A stretch of DNA of 13,244 nt, from contig DGII01000067.1 in assembly GCA_002393095.1 (NCBI GenBank), positions 1 to 13,244 of the forward strand. Reading direction: 5' to 3'. Made by a program: the position numbers and the translations under genes. The notes below the pieces were generated by a model. That model did no database searches, was not told where the DNA came from, and saw only the letters and a list, made by a program, of their open reading frames with translations. This document shows positions 1 to 6,169 of the stretch, piece after piece. The stretch's first letter is position 1; the number at the start of each line of letters is the position of its first letter. The DNA comes from Lachnospiraceae bacterium UBA3826. Lineage in GTDB: Bacteria; Bacillota; Clostridia; Lachnospirales; Lachnospiraceae.

Positions 1-621
1 GGATATGATGAGGGCGGTCAGCTTACTGAGGCCGTGCGCAGAAAGCCCTACTCTGTCGTACTCTTTGATGAGATAGAGAAGGCCCATCCCGATGTATTCA
101 ATGTACTCTTACAGGTGCTTGATGACGGTCGTATAACGGACAGTCAGGGAAGAACGGTAGATTTCAAGAATACCATCCTTATCATGACCTCCAATATCGG
201 AGCACAATACCTTATTGACGGTATTGATGCAGACGGTAACATACAGCCGGATGCCGAGGCTAACGTGATGGAAGAGCTAAGAGCTCATTTCAGGCCCGAA
301 TTCCTTAACAGGCTCGACGAGACCATACTCTTTAAGCCTCTTACCAAAGAGAATATCGGTGGTATTGTGGATCTGATCTTAGCTGACTTAAATAAGCGGC
401 TTGCAGACAGAGACCTGCATATAGAAATAAGCGATTCAGCCAAGACCTACATCGCGGATAACGCTTATGATCCCATATATGGCGCAAGACCTCTTAAGAG
501 ATATATGCAGAAGTATGTTGAGACCCTCTCCGCCAAGCTTATCCTTGAGGGAGATATAGATTCCGGTCAGACCATCTATATAGATGTATCGGGCGATGAA
601 CTCACAGCGAGCATAAGATAA
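1..621 (+). CDS. clpB: ATP-dependent chaperone ClpB, C-terminal part (5' end outside window)
   Basis: ClpB is a cytoplasmic hexameric AAA+ disaggregase that works with DnaK to pull apart protein aggregates. The frame is open from base 1, so the gene starts upstream; 206 residues of the second ATPase module and C-terminal domain remain. Visible in order (window residue numbers): the GYDEGGQLTEAVRRKPYS segment (1-18), Walker B LFDEIEKAHP (21-30), the DDGRITDSQGRTVDF block (41-55), sensor-1 TSNIG (63-67), the arginine-finger region FRPEFLNRLDE (97-107) and sensor-2 GARPLKR (161-167). The short linker after TSNIG and the C-terminal tail suit ClpB better than ClpC, but the diagnostic N-domain and middle coiled coil lie outside the window. 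It ends in TAA and converges on glpK across a hairpin. Confidence 0.93.
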   Translation, partial: GYDEGGQLTEAVRRKPYSVVLFDEIEKAHPDVFNVLLQVLDDGRITDSQGRTVDFKNTILIMTSNIGAQYLIDGIDADGNIQPDAEANVMEELRAHFRPEFLNRLDETILFKPLTKENIGGIVDLILADLNKRLADRDLHIEISDSAKTYIADNAYDPIYGARPLKRYMQKYVETLSAKLILEGDIDSGQTIYIDVSGDELTASIR

Positions 622-627
622 AGTATG

Positions 628-652
628 AATGGCACCCTTTGGGGTGCCATTT
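628..652. terminator. Bidirectional hairpin terminator between clpB and glpK
   Basis: Bases 628-637 (AATGGCACCC) pair perfectly with 642-651 (GGGTGCCATT) around a TTTG loop. The hairpin sits 7 bases after the clpB stop and directly after the glpK stop on the other strand. The flanks are only moderately T-rich on both sides, so termination in either direction is likely but not certain. Confidence 0.75.
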
Positions 653-654
653 GC

Positions 655-2145
655 TTACTTGAATGCCTCTGTCGCAGCCACGGCCCTCTTCCAGCCAGCG
701 TAGCTCTCTTCCCGCCTGCTTTCATTAAAGGCGGGAATAAAGGTCTTATCCACCATATAATTATCCGTAAGAGCCTCAGGACTGTCGAAGAAGCCCACGG
801 CAAGTCCTGCCAGATATGCGGCTCCGAGCGCCGTAGTCTCATTTATGACCGGTCTCTCCACCGGAACTCCCAGAATATCTGCCTGGAACTGCATAAGCAG
901 GTTATTCTTGACCGCTCCTCCGTCCACCTTAAGCTTCTTAAGGCTTATACCGCTGTCAAGCTCCATGGCTTCTATCAGGTCTCTGCTCTGATATGCAAGA
1001 GATTCAAGGGTTGCCCGGACAAAATGTGCCTTAGTCGTACCTCTCGTAAGCCCGAATACCGCTCCCCTTGCCTTATCATCCCAGTAAGGAGCTCCAAGCC
1101 CCACGAAAGCAGGCACCACATATACTCCCTCACTGTCTTCACATCCAAGCGCAACCTGCTCACTCTCCGGTGCGGTATCTATAAGCTTAAGTCCGTCTCT
1201 TAACCACTGTATTGCGCTTCCTGCCACGAATACGCTTCCTTCAAGGGCATATTCCACCTTGTCATTAAGTCCCCATGCTATGGTCGTCACAAGCCCGTGC
1301 TCGGAGTTTATGGGCTTCTGTCCCGTATTCATAAGAAGGAAACAGCCCGTTCCATAGGTATTCTTAGCCATTCCCGCATTGAAGCAGGTCTGTCCGAAGA
1401 GTGCCGCCTGCTGATCACCTGCGATCCCTGCGATTGGTATCTCCAGATTATAGAAATGATACGGTGCTGTGTGTGCATATATACATGACGAGGGCTTAAC
1501 CTCAGGAAGCATGGACACTGGTATATCAAGTTCCTTAAGTATATCCTCATCCCACTTAAGATCGTATATATTGTAAAGCATGGTGCGGCTGGCATTGGAA
1601 TAATCCGTTACATGCGCAGCTCCTCCCGACAGCTTATATACAAGCCACGAATCTATGGTACCGAACATTAGGTCTCCGTGCCTAGCCTTATCCATTGCGC
1701 CATCCACGTTGTCAAGTATCCATCTTATCTTGGTGGCAGAGAAGTACGGATCTATAAGCAGACCTGTCTTGGCCTTTATAACCTCCTTTAACCCCCTTTG
1801 TCTTAAGTTCTCACATATATCCGCAGTCTGCCTTGACTGCCAGCAGATGGCATTATATATGGGCTTGCCCGTGATACGATCCCATACCACGGCAGTCTCA
1901 CGCTGATTCGTGATCCCGATAGCCTCTACCTCGCCGGGACTTATTCCTGCCTTAACTATCGCCTCCATATAGACAGAGACCACCGACAGCCATATCTCAT
2001 TCGCATCATGTTCCACCCAGCCGGGCTTTTTGAAGTACTGTGTGAATTCCTTCTGCGCCACCTGTACTATGGAACCGTTCTTATCGAAAATGATCGCTCT
2101 GCTGCTTGTAGTCCCCTGATCTATTGCCAGTATGTAACCTGCCAT
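655..2145 (-). CDS. glpK: Glycerol kinase
   Basis: It phosphorylates glycerol with ATP to sn-glycerol 3-phosphate, the entry step of glycerol catabolism and a source of lipid precursors; cytoplasmic, FGGY family. The 496-residue length is normal. Visible: N-terminal phosphate loop DQGTTSSR (9-16); glycerol contacts R82-E83, W102, Y134 and catalytic D244, matching E. coli R83-E84, W103, Y135, D245; FGGY signature 1 (YFSATKIRWILD, 134-145); signature 2 beginning GAVFGLTRGTTKAHF. H230 in YHFYNLEIP matches the histidine that HPr phosphorylates to activate Gram-positive enzymes (known as H232 in Enterococcus). I chose ATG at 2145 over the TTG at 2151, because AGGGAGGT (2160-2153) is 7 bases from the ATG but only 1 from the TTG. 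It is probably cotranscribed with the HD-GYP gene 38 bases upstream. No glpF or glpD is in view. Confidence 0.97.
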   Translation of the reverse strand: MAGYILAIDQGTTSSRAIIFDKNGSIVQVAQKEFTQYFKKPGWVEHDANEIWLSVVSVYMEAIVKAGISPGEVEAIGITNQRETAVVWDRITGKPIYNAICWQSRQTADICENLRQRGLKEVIKAKTGLLIDPYFSATKIRWILDNVDGAMDKARHGDLMFGTIDSWLVYKLSGGAAHVTDYSNASRTMLYNIYDLKWDEDILKELDIPVSMLPEVKPSSCIYAHTAPYHFYNLEIPIAGIAGDQQAALFGQTCFNAGMAKNTYGTGCFLLMNTGQKPINSEHGLVTTIAWGLNDKVEYALEGSVFVAGSAIQWLRDGLKLIDTAPESEQVALGCEDSEGVYVVPAFVGLGAPYWDDKARGAVFGLTRGTTKAHFVRATLESLAYQSRDLIEAMELDSGISLKKLKVDGGAVKNNLLMQFQADILGVPVERPVINETTALGAAYLAGLAVGFFDSPEALTDNYMVDKTFIPAFNESRREESYAGWKRAVAATEAFK

Positions 2146-2152
2146 ATCCAAT

Positions 2153-2160
2153 ACCTCCCT
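2153..2160 (-). promoter_or_regulatory. Ribosome-binding site of glpK (decides the start)
   Basis: AGGGAGGT on the minus strand is 7 bases before ATG at 2145, an ideal distance. It leaves only one base before the in-frame TTG at 2151, which is therefore an unlikely start. Confidence 0.8.
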
Positions 2161-2183
2161 AAGCCTGCCTTAAGGTCTTGTTG

Positions 2184-3383
2184 CTAACTCTCATCATCCT
2201 TATCATCCAGCATTCCCGTATAGAACTCATCACTCTCTATAAGCTCAAGCATACATGCCACTACCTCAGGGTCGAACTGCTTACCGGAATTACTCTTAAG
2301 CTCATTCACGATAGTCTCCTTGGATAATCTCGGTCTGTAGCAGCGATCCGAGCTCATGGCATCATACGAATCGGCAACTCCGATTATCCTTGCAAGGAAT
2401 GGTATACTCTCTCCCTTAAGTCCCTGAGGATAGCCCTTGCCGTCATAACGTTCATGATGATATCTGGCACCGTCGGCTATACCGTCTATGGCGGTGAAGT
2501 CCTTAAGTATCTCGGCACCCTTGGCGGCATGCGTCTCAATAATGGCTCTCTCATCCCCTGTAAGTCTTCCGGGCTTATTAAGTATCTCATCCGGAATATA
2601 TATCTTGCCTATATCATGTAACAGGGCAATGTAATATATAAGCTCCACATCCCTCTCCGGAAGCTTAAGCTTCTTGGCCAGCTCCTTGGAATAATATGCT
2701 ACTCTCATGGAATGGCCCTTGGTATTGGGGTCCTTGGTATCTATGAAATTCGAGAAGGTCTGCATAGTCTGTACGATTATGCTCTTATCCTCTTCATTCT
2801 CACGCTTAAGAGGCGCCAACCTGTATTCGGCGATAAAATATCCGATGATTACCGTAGCCAGTATGAAAGTGAGCACCAGATTGAACCAGAACAGCTTATA
2901 ATCCGTCAGCTTATATACAATATCGAAGGTGAAGGTTATATCAGATATGTCCTCGATAACAGGGCACATTATGATAAAACCGAAGCTCTGGACATCCTCC
3001 GCCTCAACGATACTGTTATGATCCATACTGCTGACTGTAAGTATCGAATCCTTAAGGTCGTATCTTATATTCCACGAATCAGATATTCTGGCATCCTTGG
3101 GAAGCTTGATCTGTGCAGTCCAGTTCGTCAGATCCTGCCCCGTATTATTATGAAAAACCGCATCATACTGTATGCCGTGTTCTTCGGGTCCCTCCGGCCA
3201 ATCCTTGGAATGATCCAGAGTTATGAAGATGTCCTCATCCAGATCATCACTTAGCTTACTGTCCTGCTTCATGGTCATTGTCACAGGGATCGACATCTTA
3301 TACTCCAGATAAGTGTACACGCACAGATTTAACAATACGATCGCACCGATAAGGAATACGATCATTCCGTTCTTTTTAAACAT
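2184..3383 (-). CDS. Membrane HD-GYP phosphodiesterase with CBM2-like extracytoplasmic sensor
   Basis: Probable cyclic-di-GMP phosphodiesterase of 399 residues. Order: TM1 (about 7-27), an outside domain (about 30-160), TM2 (about 164-187), a short charged linker, then a cytoplasmic HD-GYP domain (about 204-390). The catalytic domain looks intact: GHS (223-225), LLHDIGKIYIPDEIL (254-268) with H256-D257, H285, HHERYDGKGYP (309-319), then ARIIGVADSYDAMSS and a GKQFDP end block. The outside domain (about 69-155) has NNTG...NWT..I.LP...I..SWN...LTV...SFGF, which recalls the beta-sandwich of cellulose-binding family 2 modules; this is resemblance by eye. ATG at 3383 follows GGAG at 5 bases. The next gene downstream is glpK with no clear terminator between. 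Phosphodiesterase activity follows from motifs; the ligand is unknown. Confidence 0.88.
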   Translation of the reverse strand: MFKKNGMIVFLIGAIVLLNLCVYTYLEYKMSIPVTMTMKQDSKLSDDLDEDIFITLDHSKDWPEGPEEHGIQYDAVFHNNTGQDLTNWTAQIKLPKDARISDSWNIRYDLKDSILTVSSMDHNSIVEAEDVQSFGFIIMCPVIEDISDITFTFDIVYKLTDYKLFWFNLVLTFILATVIIGYFIAEYRLAPLKRENEEDKSIIVQTMQTFSNFIDTKDPNTKGHSMRVAYYSKELAKKLKLPERDVELIYYIALLHDIGKIYIPDEILNKPGRLTGDERAIIETHAAKGAEILKDFTAIDGIADGARYHHERYDGKGYPQGLKGESIPFLARIIGVADSYDAMSSDRCYRPRLSKETIVNELKSNSGKQFDPEVVACMLELIESDEFYTGMLDDKDDES

Positions 3384-3477
3384 TTTCTCTCCGATACTGA
3401 AAAAATCAAGAATACCAAAATACTTATAATACTAAATGCACTGCACAATATCCGAAAATTCCCACATATACTATATA

Positions 3478-3506
3478 AATGTACTATTTCCCATTGTAAA
3501 AGTCAA
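3478..3506 (-). promoter_or_regulatory. Candidate sigma-A promoter for HD-GYP/glpK
   Basis: On the minus strand, TTGACT (3506-3501) is followed after 17 bases by TACATT (3483-3478), about 95 bases before the ATG of the HD-GYP gene. The -35 is 5/6 and the -10 is 4/6 to consensus. The surrounding DNA is AT-rich, so other -10 candidates exist. Confidence 0.4.
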
Positions 3507-3560
3507 TCACCGCATAATACAAAACACCACAAAATATAACAGTATTTATCGCAAAGGTTA

Positions 3561-3588
3561 TTGACATATCCAAAATATATGATAATAT
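3561..3588 (+). promoter_or_regulatory. Promoter of the metal-efflux operon
   Basis: A perfect -35 TTGACA (3561-3566) is followed after 16 bases by TAATAT (3583-3588). The weak -10 lies inside the left arm of the palindrome at 3581-3624, so a bound repressor would block RNA polymerase. The -10 choice is the uncertain part; GATAAT at 3581 is closer to consensus but only 14 bases away. Confidence 0.55.
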
Positions 3589-3624
3589 GAACATATGAAC
3601 AGTTATTCATATGTTCGTATTATC
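3581..3624. promoter_or_regulatory. Long palindromic operator, probably for the ArsR/SmtB repressor
   Basis: A 21-2-21 inverted repeat with 19 of 21 pairs matched; the exceptions are 3588/3617 and 3600/3605. Its core is a 12-2-12 element, AACATATGAACA (3590-3601) GT TATTCATATGTT (3604-3615), the architecture known for SmtB/CzrA/CadC operators; from memory, TGAACAGTTATTCA closely resembles the cyanobacterial smt operator. The left arm also holds a tandem TATGAACA/TATGAACA (3586-3593, 3594-3601), so more than one repressor dimer may bind. It covers the -10 and the expected transcription start of the operon. Confidence 0.75.
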
Positions 3625-3656
3625 TATGGTCGTTTTAAAGGTTAAGGAGGGATAAC

Positions 3657-3959
3657 GTGGAGAATATGGTCAGGCTACCGGACGATGAGACACTGGCTAA
3701 GCTGTCGGAATTCTATAAGGTCTTCGGAGACTATACGAGAGTAAAGCTTCTGTGTCAGTTAAGGCAGGGCGAGATGTGCGTACAGGATATAGCGGATTCC
3801 ATCGGTATGACACAGTCCGCAGTCTCACATCAGCTACGGATACTCAAGGGAATGGCCTTAGTCGCCGGCAGAAGGGACGGCAAGACCGTCTTCTACTCAT
3901 TAGCAGATGATCATATAGCCGGAATACTTGATATGGGACTTGAACATATCAACGAATGA
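3657..3959 (+). CDS. ArsR/SmtB-family metal-sensing repressor (Zn-type alpha-5 site)
   Basis: A 100-residue winged-helix dimeric repressor that should release DNA when it binds metal. Visible: recognition region IADSIGMTQSAVSHQLRIL (45-63), wing RRDGKTVFYSL (72-82), and the C-terminal helix pattern D84-x-H86-x10-H97-x2-E100, which matches the alpha-5 Zn(II) site of SmtB/CzrA in residue type and spacing. The alpha-3 site typical of CadC (CxC in ELCVC) is reduced to a single C41 (EMCVQD), so Cd/Pb sensing through that site is unlikely. The start is GTG at 3657, 5 bases after AAGGAGGG; an in-frame ATG at 3666 lacks such a site. First gene of a three-gene efflux operon, it very probably represses itself through the palindrome just upstream. 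Confidence 0.93.
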   Translation: MENMVRLPDDETLAKLSEFYKVFGDYTRVKLLCQLRQGEMCVQDIADSIGMTQSAVSHQLRILKGMALVAGRRDGKTVFYSLADDHIAGILDMGLEHINE

Positions 3960-3981
3960 ACACACTAATCTGATTCATAAC

Positions 3982-3987
3982 AGGAGG
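3982..3987 (+). promoter_or_regulatory. Ribosome-binding site of the HMA-domain gene
   Basis: AGGAGG lies 9 bases before ATG 3997 and fixes that start. Upstream in-frame codons would force a non-homologous N-terminal extension overlapping the repressor gene. Confidence 0.7.
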
Positions 3988-3996
3988 ATAAGCATT

Positions 3997-4221
3997 ATGA
4001 ACAAAACATTTATCTTAGAGGACCTTGATTGCGCTCATTGCGCAGGTAAGATCGAAGAAGACGCCGGAAAGATCGCAGGTGTTATAAGCAGCAAGTGCAC
4101 TCTTCTAACCCAGAAGCTTAAGCTTGAACTTGAGGATGGAGCAAACTTGGCTTCTGTCGTCAAGGAGGTTAAGTCCATCGTCAAAAAGTACGAGCCCGAT
4201 GTGACCGTTATAGAAAAGTAA
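3997..4221 (+). CDS. Stand-alone heavy-metal-associated (HMA) domain protein
   Basis: A 74-residue ferredoxin-like HMA domain with metal-binding C12-A-H-C15 in the context LDCAHCAGKIE (10-20). The LDCxxCA form, with Asp before the first Cys, is typical of Zn/Cd/Pb ATPase N-terminal domains rather than the GMTCxxC of copper chaperones. The ATPase gene 42 bases downstream lacks such a domain, so this protein probably supplies it in trans, as a metallochaperone or regulatory partner in the cytoplasm. The preceding gene ends 37 bases upstream. A third cysteine (C34) is present. Metal identity (Zn favoured) is inferred from motif and context. Confidence 0.88.
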   Translation: MNKTFILEDLDCAHCAGKIEEDAGKIAGVISSKCTLLTQKLKLELEDGANLASVVKEVKSIVKKYEPDVTVIEK

Positions 4222-4263
4222 TATACAGGATATACAGTAAATAAGTCAGGAGAGTCTGTAATT

Positions 4264-6159
4264 ATGTCAAAGAAATTAAAAAAAGGACTTATCAGGATCA
4301 TCATATGCGCGGTTTTATTCATACTTATTAAGCTTGCCGAGTACTTTACTCCCATAGCTGAGCTTAAGCTCCTTTCACTTATCTTATATCTGGCAATATA
4401 TGTGTCGATAAGCCATGACATAATCAAGAACGCCTGTATGAATATATTGCACGGCAATACGCTTGATGAGAACTTCTTGATGATGATCGCCTCCATAGGT
4501 GCTTTTTTCATCGGAAGCTATTCCGAGGGTGTTGCCGTTATACTTTTCTATCAGATCGGTGAATGGTTCCAATCCTACGCTGTCGGCAAGAGCCGTAATT
4601 CCATAAAGGAGCTGATGAGCATACGCCCCGACTACGCCGTAGTGCTGCGGGACGGTGCGGAGGATGAAGTTGATCCTGATGAGGTGTCCGTGGGCGAGAC
4701 AATAATCGTAAGACCCGGCGAGAAGATCCCTCTTGACGGAGTGGTCGTCGAAGGAACCTCCTCCCTTGATACCATGGCTCTCACCGGAGAAAGCCTTCCC
4801 CGTGATATAGTAAAGGGAGACGAGGTCATATCCGGGTGCGTCAACCTAAGCGGTCTCCTTAAGATCAGCGTATCCAAGGAATTCGGGGAATCAACCGTAT
4901 CTAAGATACTTGAGCTTGTCGAGAATGCCACCGATAAAAAAGCCGAATCCGAGAATTTTATATCAAAATTCGCAAGATACTATACTCCGGCCGTTGTCGG
5001 AGCCGCAATTCTGCTAGCGCTCATCCCTTCCCTTATAACCGGTGCATGGCTTACATGGATATACAGAGCACTGTCATTCCTTGTCATATCCTGCCCCTGC
5101 GCGCTTGTGATAAGCATTCCTTTAAGCTTCTTCGGCGGTATAGGCGGTGCCGGCAGGGAGGGCATCCTTGTCAAAGGAAGCAGCTTCTTAGAGCAGCTTG
5201 ACAAGGCGGAGATAATCGCTCTTGACAAGACAGGCACACTGACTAAGGGCAAGTTCGGCGTAGACAGGATATGTTCTCTTGCAGACGAACTCTCAGAGGA
5301 TAAGCTGCTTAATATCGCGGCAACCGCCGAAAGCTACTCCTCTCACCCCATAGCCGTATCCATTGTAGAGCACTATACCAAGCTATCCGGTACGGACCGT
5401 GATATTCTGAAAAACGATATAGATGATATAGCAGAGCTTGCCGGACACGGCATAGAGGCTGTTATAGATTCTCACAGATACTTTGTGGGTAATGATAAGC
5501 TGCTTAAGGAAAGAAAGCTTTCTGATACGGATATCCCTTCCGCATCCGACATAACAGGAACCGTGGTATATATTGCCGATGAATACAGAGTCCTTGGCTA
5601 TATTATACTTTCCGATATCATTAAGCCGGATGCCGCGGATGCCATATCCGGTCTTACGGCCGCCGGAATAAAGCGTATCGTCATGCTTACCGGCGACAGA
5701 AAGGCGACTGCCGAAGCAGTCGCCGCCAAGCTTGGTATCAAGGAATACTATTCCGATCTTCTGCCTGCCGATAAGGTGGACAGAGTCGAAAGCCTCTATA
5801 AAGATAAATCTCCGTCCGGCAAGCTCATATTCGTGGGAGACGGTATCAATGACGCTCCCGTGCTTGCCAGAGCAGATATCGGTATAGCCATGGGAGGCTT
5901 AGGCTCCGATGCCGCAATAGAAGCAGCAGATATCGTCATCATGACCGACGAACCGGGCAAGATCGCCAAGGCTGTCGCCATATCGCGTAAGACGCTTCGC
6001 ATCGTACATGAGAATATCGTATTCGCCATAGGTATAAAACTGCTTGTATTACTGCTCGCAGCCCTTGGTGTTGCTACCATGTGGGCAGCCGTGTTCGCTG
6101 ATGTGGGTGTTGCCTTCATAGCTATACTCAATGCCATGAGAGCTCTTAAGACCTCTTAA
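4264..6159 (+). CDS. Zn/Cd/Pb-type P1B ATPase (metal exporter)
   Basis: A 631-residue P-type ATPase of the ZntA/CadA group that pumps divalent metal out of the cell. Motifs in order: actuator TGES (174-177), transmembrane metal site CPC (277-279), phosphorylation site DKTGT with D321, nucleotide-binding SHP (360-362), TGD (476-478), GDGINDAP (525-532). K592 in IGIKLLVLL and D613 in FADVGVAF match the lysine and aspartate conserved in the last two helices of Zn/Cd/Pb pumps. Four hydrophobic helices precede the actuator domain, two flank CPC and two end the protein. Unlike most relatives there is no N-terminal HMA domain; a separate HMA protein is encoded just upstream. ATG 4264 follows AGGAGA by about 10 bases. 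The stop codon interlocks with that of the convergent lipoprotein gene. Confidence 0.95.
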   Translation: MSKKLKKGLIRIIICAVLFILIKLAEYFTPIAELKLLSLILYLAIYVSISHDIIKNACMNILHGNTLDENFLMMIASIGAFFIGSYSEGVAVILFYQIGEWFQSYAVGKSRNSIKELMSIRPDYAVVLRDGAEDEVDPDEVSVGETIIVRPGEKIPLDGVVVEGTSSLDTMALTGESLPRDIVKGDEVISGCVNLSGLLKISVSKEFGESTVSKILELVENATDKKAESENFISKFARYYTPAVVGAAILLALIPSLITGAWLTWIYRALSFLVISCPCALVISIPLSFFGGIGGAGREGILVKGSSFLEQLDKAEIIALDKTGTLTKGKFGVDRICSLADELSEDKLLNIAATAESYSSHPIAVSIVEHYTKLSGTDRDILKNDIDDIAELAGHGIEAVIDSHRYFVGNDKLLKERKLSDTDIPSASDITGTVVYIADEYRVLGYIILSDIIKPDAADAISGLTAAGIKRIVMLTGDRKATAEAVAAKLGIKEYYSDLLPADKVDRVESLYKDKSPSGKLIFVGDGINDAPVLARADIGIAMGGLGSDAAIEAADIVIMTDEPGKIAKAVAISRKTLRIVHENIVFAIGIKLLVLLLAALGVATMWAAVFADVGVAFIAILNAMRALKTS

Positions 6160-6169
6160 GGGGTCTTAA
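6146..6169. terminator. Hairpin over the convergent stop codons
   Basis: TTAAGACC (6146-6153) pairs with GGTCTTAA (6162-6169) around an 8-base loop that contains the stop codons of both convergent genes. There is no clear T-tract on either strand, so function as a bidirectional terminator is only a suggestion. Confidence 0.35.

Noticed and set aside
625..1203. Long plus-strand open frame opposite glpK
   Set aside because: It is the complement of conserved glpK coding sequence, shows no recognisable protein pattern, and its start lies inside the terminator hairpin.
2712..3254. 180-codon plus-strand open frame opposite the HD-GYP gene
   Set aside because: Antisense to a well-supported gene, without a ribosome-binding site or recognisable motif.
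3384..3560. Possible riboswitch or small RNA in the AT-rich divergent region
   Set aside because: Apart from a candidate minus-strand promoter I see no conserved leader motif, strong hairpin or terminator.
3928..3996. Upstream start for the HMA protein inside the repressor gene
   Set aside because: It would add residues unrelated to HMA domains; AGGAGG at 3982-3987 and ATG 3997 give a standard start.
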